Assembly (NCBI GenBank): GCA_044425815.1
Contig: JAWXVA010000001.1
Coordinates: 62,001-126,000, forward strand
Direction of reading: 5' to 3'
Length of the DNA: 64,000 bases
DNA from: CAUPWF01 sp044425815
GTDB lineage: Bacteria; Bacillota; Clostridia; Lachnospirales; Lachnospiraceae
A program made the position numbers and the translations under genes. How positions within the stretch are numbered: position 1 is the first letter of the stretch; the number at the start of each line of letters is the position of its first letter. The notes below the pieces were generated by a model. The model worked only from the letters and a program-made list of their open reading frames with translations, had not been told where the DNA came from and did not search any database. This document shows, piece after piece, positions 26,193 to 35,779 of this stretch.

Positions 26193-26259
26193 GAAAAGAG
26201 AGGCTTTTTATAAAGAACATTTGAGAAATCAAGAGGTTTTTTATAAATAGTCTCTTTTC
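26193..26259 (+). terminator. Possible long-loop terminator after DUF1540 gene
   Basis: GAAAAGAGA (26193-26201) can pair with TCTCTTTTC (26251-26259), with a loop of nearly 50 nt that itself contains imperfect repeats. The T-rich end fits a terminator, but the long loop makes this weak. Confidence 0.3.
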
Positions 26260-26388
26260 TCTTTCGTTGACCGAAAATATAAAATATGATAAAATTATGA
26301 AAGGTTTAGTATTTCTAAAAAAAGAAAATGCAGACAGGGGATACCTACTGAAAAGGAAAGGGAAAGACAGATTGTCTTAAGGACTGTG

Positions 26389-27759
26389 ATGATTAAACAA
26401 CGTAAAACAGATGAGTATTATGATAAAGTACCAAACCTTCATGAGGAAGGACCGTTGAAATTGAAACAGCAGATATCACAAGGATTAGGTGCGTTTTTGA
26501 TTGTAGCAGCTAGTATCGTATTTTATTTTCTGTTTTTACGATTTACAGATTTATTTGATGGCGTTGAACGAGTGGTTAGCTTGTTATCACCGGTAATTTA
26601 TGGTGCTGTGATTGCATATTTACTGAATCCGATTATGGTAAAAGTAGAAAATAGTATGCAGAAATTGTTGGATGAAAAGTGGAAAGTAGCTTGTGATAGT
26701 AAACGAATTAGTAGAGTAGTAGGAATCATTATCTCAATTATCGTATTTTTATTATTGATTTTTTTGTTGATTAGTATGTTGATACCACAATTGGTGGAGA
26801 GTGTACAAAGTCTAATGATCACCTTGCCGAACCAGATTAATCTATTCATCGGATCATTGGAAACCATAGAGATTACTGATGGCAGTGTAGTGGAATTATT
26901 GGAAAACGCATTTAATGAAGGCGCTGATTTTGTTCGTACCTGGATTCAAAATGACTTGATGTCACAGATGAATTATATTATGTCAAATGTGACAATTGGG
27001 GTACTTGCAGTTATCAATGGAATTTTTGATTTTATCATGGGGCTGATTATTTCCATATACATTCTTTATGCCAAAGAAACTTTTTTAGGTCAGTGTAAGA
27101 AGACAATCTATGCATTGTTACCAGCTAAGACTGCAAATGCTACACTTCATATTATGAAGAAGAGCAATCAAATATTTGGCGGGTTTATTATAGGGAAAAT
27201 TACAGATTCAGCCATTATAGCAGTGATTACATTTGTGATACTTTCTGCGCTCAATATGCCATATACATTGCTAGTAAGTGTAATTATTGGAGTGACAAAT
27301 GTGATACCATATTTTGGCCCATTTATTGGCGCGGTACCATGTGCGATCTTGATTTTATTACAGAATCCAATTCAGATGGTTTACTTTGTAATATTTATTA
27401 TTGTATTGCAACAAGTAGATGGTAATATTATAGGACCTAAAATTCTAGGTGATTCTACTGGGTTGAGTGCATTTTGGGTTGTGTTTTCTATTTTATTATT
27501 TGGAGGATTGTTTGGATTTCCTGGAATGTTGGTAGGAGTACCGACGTTTGCTGTGATTTATTATATCGTAGGATTGTTTATTAATCAGAAACTAGAAAAG
27601 AAAAATTTACCTACTACTTCAGAAATATACGATGAATATAGCTATGTGGATGCGTCTACGGGGGAATTCGTATCTTCAGAAGAATATAAAATCCATAAAG
27701 AATTAGAGAAGGAAGAAGAATTAGAGAGTCTGGCAGAACATAAAGATTCTATAGAATAA
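26389..27759 (+). CDS. AI-2E family transporter (TqsA/PerM-like)
   Basis: A 456-residue membrane protein of the AI-2E family. About eight membrane segments are visible: one near residues 33-55, one near 65-85, a pair near 105-130, and the conserved C-terminal set containing GVTNVIPYFGPFIGAVP, QQVDGNIIGPKILG and FGFPGMLVGVP. Family members export autoinducer-2 or act as Na+/H+ antiporters; which applies cannot be told. The tail is hydrophilic and acidic. The ATG at 26389 was chosen over the adjacent GTG, with AAGGA five bases upstream. metA follows after 38 bp on the same strand. Confidence 0.9.
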   Translation: MIKQRKTDEYYDKVPNLHEEGPLKLKQQISQGLGAFLIVAASIVFYFLFLRFTDLFDGVERVVSLLSPVIYGAVIAYLLNPIMVKVENSMQKLLDEKWKVACDSKRISRVVGIIISIIVFLLLIFLLISMLIPQLVESVQSLMITLPNQINLFIGSLETIEITDGSVVELLENAFNEGADFVRTWIQNDLMSQMNYIMSNVTIGVLAVINGIFDFIMGLIISIYILYAKETFLGQCKKTIYALLPAKTANATLHIMKKSNQIFGGFIIGKITDSAIIAVITFVILSALNMPYTLLVSVIIGVTNVIPYFGPFIGAVPCAILILLQNPIQMVYFVIFIIVLQQVDGNIIGPKILGDSTGLSAFWVVFSILLFGGLFGFPGMLVGVPTFAVIYYIVGLFINQKLEKKNLPTTSEIYDEYSYVDASTGEFVSSEEYKIHKELEKEEELESLAEHKDSIE

Positions 27760-27797
27760 AAAATACTAAAGGGAATGAATGAAGGAGGAAATTATAG

Positions 27798-28703
27798 ATG
27801 CCGATACGAGTGCAGAATGATTTACCGGTAAAGGAACAATTAGAACATGAAAATATATTTGTTATGGATGAGGCACGTGCTACGACACAAGATATTCGTC
27901 CCATCAAGATAGGATTGTTGAACTTGATGCCATTAAAAGAGGATACGGAATTGCAAATTTTACGTGCAATGTCGAATATACCCATTCAGGTAGATGTGAC
28001 ATTTGTGAATGTATCCAGTTACGAATCAAAGAACACCTCTAAAAGCCATTTAAATCGGTTTTATGTATCATTTAGTGAAATTAAGAACCAAAAATTTGAT
28101 GGTTTTATTATTACAGGTGCGCCTGTAGAGCAGATGGAATTTGAGGAGGTAGATTATTGGGAAGAATTAAAAGACATTATGGATTGGACTTATACAAACG
28201 TAACATCTACGATGCATATTTGTTGGGGAGCACAGGCTGCATTGTATCATCATTATGGAATCAATAAGGAAGTATTACCAGAGAAAGTGTTTGGTGTTTT
28301 CCCACACAAAGTAGCGAATAGAAAAACACCGCTAGTACGTGGATTTGACGATATATTCTATGCACCACATTCAAGACATACTACGGTGCCACTTGAAAAA
28401 ATTCGTGCCAATGAGAATTTGAAAATACTTGCAGAGTCAGACGTTGCGGGTGCATTCTTGATTATTGCAGAGAATGGGAAACAAATCTTTGTGACTGGAC
28501 ATCCTGAGTATGATCGTATGACATTGGATAAAGAGTACAAACGCGATGTAAGTAAAGGGTTGCCAATTGAGATGCCGTTTAATTATTATCCAGATAATGA
28601 TCCAGAAAAGGAACCGATACTTTCTTGGCGATCACATTCGAATAATTTATATAGTAACTACCTTAATTATTACGTATATCAAGAAACACCATATGAACTA
28701 TAG
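27798..28703 (+). CDS. metA: Homoserine O-acetyltransferase, MetA type
   Basis: MetA acylates homoserine at the start of methionine synthesis. The 301 residues match the family. The catalytic Cys142 is in HICWGAQAAL and the partner His235 and Glu237 in TGHPEYDR, exactly at the family positions. Residue 111 is Glu (GAPVEQMEF). In studied MetA enzymes Glu111 gives acetyl-CoA use while Gly111 gives succinyl-CoA, so this is predicted to be an acetyltransferase despite the common name 'succinyltransferase'. The start follows AAGGAGG. No SAM riboswitch is visible in the 38 bp before it. Confidence 0.95.
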   Translation: MPIRVQNDLPVKEQLEHENIFVMDEARATTQDIRPIKIGLLNLMPLKEDTELQILRAMSNIPIQVDVTFVNVSSYESKNTSKSHLNRFYVSFSEIKNQKFDGFIITGAPVEQMEFEEVDYWEELKDIMDWTYTNVTSTMHICWGAQAALYHHYGINKEVLPEKVFGVFPHKVANRKTPLVRGFDDIFYAPHSRHTTVPLEKIRANENLKILAESDVAGAFLIIAENGKQIFVTGHPEYDRMTLDKEYKRDVSKGLPIEMPFNYYPDNDPEKEPILSWRSHSNNLYSNYLNYYVYQETPYEL

Positions 28704-28745
28704 TATTTAGTTATCAAATTTTGCTGATAGCAAAGGGGGATGGAT

Positions 28746-31433
28746 ATGCTTGAAGGGAAAAGAAAAGAAGAGGATAGGCAAGTAGAATCAGATATAAGTA
28801 TGATGCAATTGATGGCGATTACAGTAAAACCGATGTTGGTATTAAATAATGATGCAGAGTATACCGTGCAATATGCTAATGATTCTTTTTTTAAGATATT
28901 TGGAACGGATTGCTTGGGGTTTCGTGCGAAATTTCAGAACTGTATGCGTGATACGTTTGTGAAAGAAAAACGCGAAGATTATATGAAGACGATTCGAAGT
29001 GAAATAGAGCAGAATGAGAGATGCCTTCTAGATGTTCAATTGAATGTGGCAGACGGAGAAAATGCTTGGTTTTATTTTGAATGCAATCAATTGAAACAGT
29101 TAGATGGTGGAGAAAAGCTATATTGTGAATTGAATTCCATTGAAAAACGGATATCTATGATAGAGTCTATTAATGCAGAACGGCAATATTTTCAAGCTGT
29201 TCAGAAATTGACATCGGACGTATTGTTTCGCTTGAATTTGAAAACACATGTAGTAAAACATACAGGAGCTTTAGCAAGGGAATTTGGATTACCTTCTAGG
29301 ATGGAAAACTTTCCTGAGGTTTTGGTAAACTCAAATTCTATATATGAGGATGACCTAGAAGATTATTTGGCATATGTGGGTAAAATGTTTGAGGGAGTAG
29401 CTGGTACTCAGACGATGCGGTTATATCTGCCCGATGGAAGCTATGAGTGGTTTCATGTAGAATGTATAATTTTGCATGACACAAAAGGGGTACCAATTGA
29501 GTCTATTGGAAAGATAACGAAGATGGAAAACTCAAATAACACTCAAGAAATAGAAAAGGCAGAAAAGACGGAAACAAGGCAAAGGGATCAGATCGAATAT
29601 CCAATGCAAAAAGCATTTCAGATAGAGGCACAGGCAGCCCTACGCTCAAAGGAAGAGTTTAATTACGAATTGCTTGGCGAAGTGTTTGCAATGTTTTTGA
29701 AAGCAGACACGGTATATAGAACGATTGAGTCTGCATTAGCACTGCTTGGCACTGCTACGAAAGCACAAGGGTTCAATATATTTGCATTAGATAAAGAAAC
29801 AGGACTTTATAAGAATCTGTATCGATGGTATGAGGAAGATGTGATGGTAGCACGCGAACCTATTGAACCGATTCCTATGGACGTTTTTGAAATACTTTTA
29901 GGTGAAATCATAGAAGAAGGGGTAGCGCAGATTTTAGATATTAGCCACATCCAGAATGAGATGATCCAGACTAAATTAAGACAACGAGGTGTAAAGGCTA
30001 TTCTTCAGTGTTACCTTAAAAATGATGATGATGAAATACGATACTTATTGGAAGTGACAGAGTATAATAGAGACAGAGAGTGGACACCTTATGAATGCGC
30101 AACTGTGTCTCATATAGCAAAAATCATATTTTTATTTATGAATTATAAAGATCAGATGGGGGATACACGTAAGCTGAATTATGATAGTCTTACTGGTTTG
30201 ATTACAGAACATAAATTTATTGAAGAAGCGCAAAAATATATCAGTACAGATATGAGTAGAGAGTATAGTATCATTTCTGTGGATTTGGATAATTTTAAGT
30301 ATATAAATGAGTTCTATGGATATGATGCAGGAACGAAAGTGTTGCTGGAATTTAGTCAATATATGCAGAATTTTATACATAAACCAATTCTTTTAACACG
30401 CTGTTTTGCTGATAATTTCTTGGCGCTAGTGGAACATAATTCGGACTTGGAGCGTGTGATTTATGCGTCGATGCAAAATGAAAGTGTACTGATTCAGCAG
30501 CTAAAAGAGGCATTAGGAGATAATTATTATTTTAGCTTCAGTATGGGTATTTATTTTGTTGAAAATAGAAATTTGAACATTAACTATATGATTAACTGCG
30601 CAAATTATGCGAGACATATCGGGAAATCAGAAGTTGGACGTACTTGTTATTTATTCTCAGATGAGATGCATAAGAAGCGAACAGCAAAAAATCAGATTGT
30701 TGCACAAATGGAGAATGCACTTACTCAGAAAGAGTTTAAGATGTATTATCAACCGAAAGTAGATTTGCGCACAAATGAAATAGTAGGAGCAGAAGCGTTG
30801 GTGCGTTGGATTCAAGGAGATAAAATTATTCCTCCGAATGAATTTATCCCTATTTTTGAGAAGAATGGATTCATAGAAAAATTAGACTATTATGTGGTAA
30901 ATGAAGTATGCGAGTTTATTAAACAAAATGCTAGTGAACGATTGCCGAAGATTTCCTTGAATTTATCAGGGTTTACAGTGCTGAAACCAAATCTGGTAGA
31001 AAAACTAGTACACATAACAAGAGCACATGGAGTCAAGCCAACACAATTGGATCTAGAAATTACAGAAAGTGCATTGGTGGATCGATTTGAATTAGCAGTG
31101 AAACAAATAGATGTGTTGAAAGATTTGAAATTCACAATATCTATGGATGATTTCGGAACTGGTATTTCTACGCTTCATAGATTACGAGAGATGTCGGTAG
31201 ATGTGTTGAAGATAGATAAAAAATTTATTAGTGACACCTTGGATAATGAAAAAGGCATTATTATTTTGAAAAATATTATTCGTATGTCAAAAGAACTAGA
31301 GATAGAGACTGTGGCAGAAGGAATTGAAACAGAGGAACAATTGGAATTATTAAAAGTCTTAGGTTGTGATATAGGGCAAGGATATTGTTTTTCTAGGCCA
31401 GTACCAGTACAGGAGTTTTTAGACATGCTTTAA
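28746..31433 (+). CDS. PAS/GAF-containing EAL protein with degenerate GGDEF domain
   Basis: A large cytosolic protein of about 895 residues. N-terminal PAS-like regions (about 15-130 and 150-260) and a GAF-like region (about 310-470) are followed by a GGDEF domain and an EAL domain. The GGDEF signature is replaced by FADNF (RCFADNFLAL), so cyclase activity should be lost. The EAL domain keeps EALVRW, NLSG, EITES, DDFGTG, KIDKKF, AEGIET and GQGYCFSRP, so it should hydrolyse cyclic di-GMP. No membrane segment is seen, so it senses a cytosolic signal. I prefer the ATG at 28746 over 28740, which has no spacing from GGGGG. Confidence 0.9.
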   Translation: MLEGKRKEEDRQVESDISMMQLMAITVKPMLVLNNDAEYTVQYANDSFFKIFGTDCLGFRAKFQNCMRDTFVKEKREDYMKTIRSEIEQNERCLLDVQLNVADGENAWFYFECNQLKQLDGGEKLYCELNSIEKRISMIESINAERQYFQAVQKLTSDVLFRLNLKTHVVKHTGALAREFGLPSRMENFPEVLVNSNSIYEDDLEDYLAYVGKMFEGVAGTQTMRLYLPDGSYEWFHVECIILHDTKGVPIESIGKITKMENSNNTQEIEKAEKTETRQRDQIEYPMQKAFQIEAQAALRSKEEFNYELLGEVFAMFLKADTVYRTIESALALLGTATKAQGFNIFALDKETGLYKNLYRWYEEDVMVAREPIEPIPMDVFEILLGEIIEEGVAQILDISHIQNEMIQTKLRQRGVKAILQCYLKNDDDEIRYLLEVTEYNRDREWTPYECATVSHIAKIIFLFMNYKDQMGDTRKLNYDSLTGLITEHKFIEEAQKYISTDMSREYSIISVDLDNFKYINEFYGYDAGTKVLLEFSQYMQNFIHKPILLTRCFADNFLALVEHNSDLERVIYASMQNESVLIQQLKEALGDNYYFSFSMGIYFVENRNLNINYMINCANYARHIGKSEVGRTCYLFSDEMHKKRTAKNQIVAQMENALTQKEFKMYYQPKVDLRTNEIVGAEALVRWIQGDKIIPPNEFIPIFEKNGFIEKLDYYVVNEVCEFIKQNASERLPKISLNLSGFTVLKPNLVEKLVHITRAHGVKPTQLDLEITESALVDRFELAVKQIDVLKDLKFTISMDDFGTGISTLHRLREMSVDVLKIDKKFISDTLDNEKGIIILKNIIRMSKELEIETVAEGIETEEQLELLKVLGCDIGQGYCFSRPVPVQEFLDML

Positions 31434-31453
31434 AATAAGAACATAAAAAACTG

Positions 31454-31482
31454 TTGACAAAAAAACAAAGAGATAGTATAGT
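31454..31482 (+). promoter_or_regulatory. Strong promoter of the trp operon
   Basis: A perfect TTGACA (31454-31459) and TATAGT (31477-31482) are 17 bp apart, upstream of the tryptophan T-box. Confidence 0.8.
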
Positions 31483-31514
31483 TGATTTTAATTTAATACA
31501 CTAAACCGATGAAG

Positions 31515-31777
31515 TGGAGATAAAAATAGTTGTGCATCTACAGAGAGCTTGTGTAGCTGAGAGCAAGTGAAACGCAGATTATTAAATGGACCACGGAGGG
31601 CGTAGTCAAAGGTTTCTTAACCGAGTATTCTACGACGGAAGGCACACGTCAGTTGTCAGAGATTTGATAGAATCTTAGTAAGAGCGCAATTGGAGTATAG
31701 ATTGTGAATCAAGGTGGTACCGCGGAAGTATAAATTTCGTCCTTGGCAAATATTTTATTTGTCGAGGGCGTTTTTTT
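31515..31777 (+). promoter_or_regulatory. Tryptophan T-box riboswitch of the trp operon
   Basis: The leader has CAGAGAGC near the top of stem I, a likely specifier TGG at 31587-31589 (Trp), the T-box AAGGTGGTACCGCGG at 31711-31725, and a terminator hairpin (31739-31777). It should read uncharged tRNA-Trp and open the operon on tryptophan shortage. The gap between the EAL gene and trpE, over 400 bp, is filled by this leader. Confidence 0.92.
31739..31777 (+). terminator. T-box attenuator terminator of trp leader
   Basis: CGTCCTTGGCAAATA pairs with TATTTGTCGAGGGCG (with G-U and one mismatch), followed by seven T. Confidence 0.88.
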
Positions 31778-31872
31778 ATGCCAAGACAATAATCAAGCTA
31801 AGCGACAGAGCGTATTACGTTGATTATTTTAGTGAAGGGAAGAAGAAAAAGAGGATGAGAGGAGAAAGATTC

Positions 31873-33348
31873 ATGGTAAAACCAACGTTAGAAGAGGTAC
31901 AAAAAATTCAAGCAATACAGAAATATCATAGAATTCCATTGCTGATGGAATTGTACGCAGATACCATTACACCAATTATGGCACTTAAGAAATTAAAACA
32001 TGTCAGTAGGCATTGTTTTATGCTTGAAAGCGCAGAGGCATCTAAGCAATGGGGACGTTATACCTTTATAGGGTATGATCCAATCCTAGAATTCACTTGT
32101 ACAGATGGGAAAGTGCAGCTAAGAACAGAGGCGATGGCGCAGACGATAGAAAGTCATCCTGCAGAAATTATTCGCCAAATAATGAAAGAAAATGCAGCGC
32201 CTGTTATAGAAGGTTATCCACCATTTTCAGGAGGGCTAGTTGGATATTTTTCTTATGATTACATCAAATATGCGGAGCCAAGCTTGAAATTAGATGCGAT
32301 AGATGAAGAGGGCTTCAAGGATGTAGACTTGATGTTGTTTGATAAGTTAATCGTCTTTGATAATTATAAACAGAAAATCAATTTAATTGTAAATATTCGA
32401 ACAGAAGAATTAGAGAAAAATTATAATAAGGGATTATTAACATTAAACCAAATGGCATCTATATTAAATAAAGGAGAAATCGCAGAAACTCCCGTATTTC
32501 GATTAAAAAGTGATATTAAGCAATTATTTGATCGAGATAGTTACAGTGACATGGTTCGAAAAGCAAAACAATATATATATGAAGGTGATATTTTTCAAGT
32601 GGTGCTTTCGAATCGTTTGGAAGCGGAGATTGAAGGAAGTCTCTTAGATGTATATCGAGCACTACGAACGATGAACCCTTCTCCCTATATGTTTTATTTT
32701 AGTAGTGATGATGTGGAAATAGCAGGTGCATCACCAGAAACATTGGTGAAATTAGAGAATCAAAAACTATACACATTTCCACTGGCAGGCACAAAGCCGA
32801 GAGGTGAAACAGTAGCGGAAGACCAAAAGAATGAATTCGATTTATTACACGATGAGAAAGAAATTGCAGAACATAATATGCTCGTGGATTTAGGAAGAAA
32901 TGATATAGGGAAAATAAGTAAAATTGGTTCGGTTGAAGTAGAAAAATATATGAGTGTTGAGAAGTTTTCTCATGTAATGCATATAGGATCTACAGTTACT
33001 GGTCAAATTGCAGATTCAAAAGATGCTTTAGATGCAATTGATTCGATTCTACCAGCGGGAACCTTGTCTGGAGCTCCAAAACTTCGAGCATGTGAAATCA
33101 TCAATGAATTAGAAAATAACAAAAGAGGAATTTATGGTGGTGCGGTAGGATATATCGATTTTGGAGGAAATTTGGATACTTGTATCGCAATACGATTGGC
33201 ATTTGCTAAGAATGGAAAAGTTTTTGTTAGATCAGGAGCGGGAATTGTGGCAGATAGTGTACCAGAAAATGAATACCAAGAATGTATTAACAAGGCAAAG
33301 GCGATGACCGTTTCACTCAAATTGGCAGAAGGAGGGATTGATATATGA
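31873..33348 (+). CDS. trpE: Anthranilate synthase component I
   Basis: TrpE makes anthranilate from chorismate with ammonia passed from TrpG. The protein is 491 residues. I set the start at ATG 31873, after GAGGAG; the reading frame stays open upstream into the T-box leader, but that part is not coding. The N-terminal region has LLMELYADTITP, which contains part of the tryptophan feedback site region (the usual LLES motif is LLME here). The catalytic C-terminal half has AGTLSGAPKLRA, KPRGET and RSGAGIVADSVPENEYQE. It overlaps trpG by 4 bp (ATGA) and opens a seven-gene operon. Confidence 0.95.
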   Translation: MVKPTLEEVQKIQAIQKYHRIPLLMELYADTITPIMALKKLKHVSRHCFMLESAEASKQWGRYTFIGYDPILEFTCTDGKVQLRTEAMAQTIESHPAEIIRQIMKENAAPVIEGYPPFSGGLVGYFSYDYIKYAEPSLKLDAIDEEGFKDVDLMLFDKLIVFDNYKQKINLIVNIRTEELEKNYNKGLLTLNQMASILNKGEIAETPVFRLKSDIKQLFDRDSYSDMVRKAKQYIYEGDIFQVVLSNRLEAEIEGSLLDVYRALRTMNPSPYMFYFSSDDVEIAGASPETLVKLENQKLYTFPLAGTKPRGETVAEDQKNEFDLLHDEKEIAEHNMLVDLGRNDIGKISKIGSVEVEKYMSVEKFSHVMHIGSTVTGQIADSKDALDAIDSILPAGTLSGAPKLRACEIINELENNKRGIYGGAVGYIDFGGNLDTCIAIRLAFAKNGKVFVRSGAGIVADSVPENEYQECINKAKAMTVSLKLAEGGIDI

Positions 33349-33917
33349 TTTTATTGATTGATAATTATGATAGCTTTTCTTATAATCTGTATCAATTGAT
33401 TGGGTCTATAGATGCGGATATCTTAGTAGTGAGAAATGATAAAATAACAATAGATGAAATAGAGGAAATGCAACCGAAGGCTATTTTTATATCACCAGGC
33501 CCAGGGCATCCATCACAAGCGGGAATATGCGAGGATGTCGTGAAAGAATTAGGGGGAAAAATCCCGATATTAGGGGTTTGCCTAGGACACCAAGCAATTT
33601 GCGAAGCCTATGGTGGCACAGTATCTTATGCCAGTAAATTGATGCATGGAAAAACATCGATTGCTACAATAGATACGACAAGTAGATTGTTTCAAGGTAT
33701 GAATACAAAATTACAAGTGGCACGATATCATTCATTAGCGGCAATAGAGGAGACATTACCAGCGTGTTTGAGAATCATAGCTCAGACAGACACGGGAGAT
33801 ATTATGGCAGTAGAACATACACAATATCAAGTATACGGAGTTCAATTTCATCCAGAATCCGTATTGACACCACAAGGACATGAAATTATTAAGAATTTTT
33901 TGGAGGGAATCGCATGA
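33345..33917 (+). CDS. trpG: Anthranilate synthase component II (glutamine amidotransferase)
   Basis: A 190-residue class I glutamine amidotransferase that supplies ammonia to TrpE. The nucleophile Cys79 lies in GVCLGHQAI, and the His-Glu pair in QFHPESVLT near residue 170. The oxyanion segment is SPGPGHP. It overlaps trpE and trpD by 4 bp each, which indicates tight translational coupling. A role shared with PabA for folate is possible, as in other Firmicutes, but the operon points to tryptophan. Confidence 0.95.
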   Translation: MILLIDNYDSFSYNLYQLIGSIDADILVVRNDKITIDEIEEMQPKAIFISPGPGHPSQAGICEDVVKELGGKIPILGVCLGHQAICEAYGGTVSYASKLMHGKTSIATIDTTSRLFQGMNTKLQVARYHSLAAIEETLPACLRIIAQTDTGDIMAVEHTQYQVYGVQFHPESVLTPQGHEIIKNFLEGIA

Positions 33918-34936
33918 TTGAACAAGCAATTATCAAATTAAGTCAGAATGAAACATTAAGCTATGAAACTGCAAAAGATGTAATGGATGAGATTATGGGG
34001 GGAATCGCAAGTGATGTACAGATTAGCTCTTATTTAACAGCCTTAGCTATCAAAGGGGAAACAATCGAAGAAATTACAGCATCAGCAGCTTCGATGCGAG
34101 AACATTGTGTGCGATTGCTACACGATATGGAAGTATTAGAAATTGTGGGGACTGGTGGAGATCAGTCAAATTCATTTAATATTTCGACAACCTCTTCTAT
34201 TGTAATTGCTTCGGGGGATGTACCGGTTGCAAAACATGGAAATAGAGCGGCTTCTAGCCTTTCTGGATCTGCAGATGTGTTAGAAGCTTTAGGGGTAAAT
34301 ATTAGTATCACACCAAAACGCAGCAAAGAGATTCTAGAAGAAATAGGCATTTGCTTTTTGTTTGCACAGAAATATCATTTGGCAATGAAATATGTAGCAG
34401 GTGTACGGAAAGAATTGAGATTTAGAACGATTTTTAACATATTAGGACCTTTATCAAATCCAGCAGGTGCTACGATGCAAGTAATGGGTGTGTATGATGA
34501 GAAATTAGTAAAACCATTGGCGAAAGTACTTTGTAATCTAGGTGTAAAGCGAGCAATGGTAGTGTATGGACAGGATAAATTAGATGAAATCTCTATGAGT
34601 GCCCCAACGACTGTATGTGAAGTGAAGGATGGAGCGTATGAATCCTATGAAATCACACCAGAGCAATTCGGATATGTGCGATGTGAAAAAGCTGCATTAG
34701 TAGGGGGGGCGCCTGAAGAAAATGCAAGCATTACAAAAGCGATTCTAGAAGGTGAAAAAGGGGATTGTAGAAATGCAGTGTGTCTCAATGCAGGAGCAGG
34801 ATTATATATTGCAGGAAAGACAGATACCTTAGTAGAAGGAGTACGACTAGCAGAAAAATTATTAGATTCAGGAGCAGCACATGAAAAATTAGAAGCATTT
34901 ATTCGCTGTTCCAATGAGGAGAAAATAGATGCGTAA
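33914..34936 (+). CDS. trpD: Anthranilate phosphoribosyltransferase
   Basis: TrpD joins anthranilate to PRPP. The 340 residues match the family. The PRPP-binding motif GTGGDQSNSFNISTTSS lies at about 79-95, and KHGNRAASSLSGSADVLE follows. The N-terminal helical domain (QISSYLTALAIKGET) is normal. It is not fused to trpG. It overlaps trpG by 4 bp and trpC by 8 bp. Confidence 0.96.
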   Translation: MIEQAIIKLSQNETLSYETAKDVMDEIMGGIASDVQISSYLTALAIKGETIEEITASAASMREHCVRLLHDMEVLEIVGTGGDQSNSFNISTTSSIVIASGDVPVAKHGNRAASSLSGSADVLEALGVNISITPKRSKEILEEIGICFLFAQKYHLAMKYVAGVRKELRFRTIFNILGPLSNPAGATMQVMGVYDEKLVKPLAKVLCNLGVKRAMVVYGQDKLDEISMSAPTTVCEVKDGAYESYEITPEQFGYVRCEKAALVGGAPEENASITKAILEGEKGDCRNAVCLNAGAGLYIAGKTDTLVEGVRLAEKLLDSGAAHEKLEAFIRCSNEEKIDA

Positions 34937-35744
34937 TGACAATGGTGATGTGATTAATATACAGAAAAATATATTAGAAGAAATCGCAGCAGTAACGTTA
35001 AAACGAGTCAAAGAACAATCACGTAAGGTGAGTATTGAAAAAGTAAAATACAAAGCAATGACAGTATATAAGAGACCGTTTGCTTTCGAGAAGGCATTGC
35101 AAAATAAAAAAATGTCTTTTATATGTGAGATAAAAAAAGCTTCTCCATCCAAAGGGGTGATTGCAGAATCCTTTCCCTATCTTCAAATAGCTAAGGAGTA
35201 TGAAGAAGCGGGTGCTAGTGCGATTTCTTGCTTGACAGAACCGTATTATTTTCAAGGAAAAGATGAATATTTAGAAGAAATAGCGAAGGAAGTATCGATT
35301 CCGATATTACGAAAAGATTTTATTGTAGATCATTATATGGTATATGAGGCAAAAGCTATGGGAGCAGATGCAATTTTATTGATTTGTGCTATTTTAACGG
35401 ATAAGCAACTCGATAAATACTTTGAAATTGCTGAAAAACTGGGCCTTTCGGTTGTGTTTGAAGCCCATGACGAAGAAGAAATATTAAGAGCACTCACTTG
35501 TGGTGCACGAATTATAGGGGTAAATAATCGCAATTTAAAAACATTTGAAATGGATTTAAATAACAGTGTACGATTACGCAACATAGTTCCAGAGGAGGTT
35601 ATATTTGTTTCGGAAAGTGGTATGAAATCCCGAAGTGATATCGAACATTTGGAAATGCACGGAGTGCAGGCGGTACTAATAGGAGAAACATTGATGAGAG
35701 CACCAAATAAGGCAGTTGTTTTGAAGCAATTAAAAGGAAAATAG
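34929..35744 (+). CDS. trpC: Indole-3-glycerol phosphate synthase
   Basis: TrpC closes the indole ring from the product of TrpF. The 271-residue TIM barrel has CEIKKASPSKGVI (catalytic Lys region) near residue 70, ILRKDFIVDHYM, and GVNNRNLKTFEMD. The N-terminus has about 10 extra residues (MRNDNGDVIN) before the usual ILEEI start; the ATG at 34929 is supported by GAGGAG. It overlaps trpD by 8 bp and is not fused to trpF. Confidence 0.95.
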   Translation: MRNDNGDVINIQKNILEEIAAVTLKRVKEQSRKVSIEKVKYKAMTVYKRPFAFEKALQNKKMSFICEIKKASPSKGVIAESFPYLQIAKEYEEAGASAISCLTEPYYFQGKDEYLEEIAKEVSIPILRKDFIVDHYMVYEAKAMGADAILLICAILTDKQLDKYFEIAEKLGLSVVFEAHDEEEILRALTCGARIIGVNNRNLKTFEMDLNNSVRLRNIVPEEVIFVSESGMKSRSDIEHLEMHGVQAVLIGETLMRAPNKAVVLKQLKGK

Positions 35745-35779
35745 TGAATTAGGAGAATGGATAACAAAGGTGGTAGCAG

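Noticed and set aside
31714..31872. N-terminal extension of the trpE reading frame
   Set aside because: It overlaps the T-box and its terminator. A clear GAGGAG and ATG at 31873 give the normal TrpE length.
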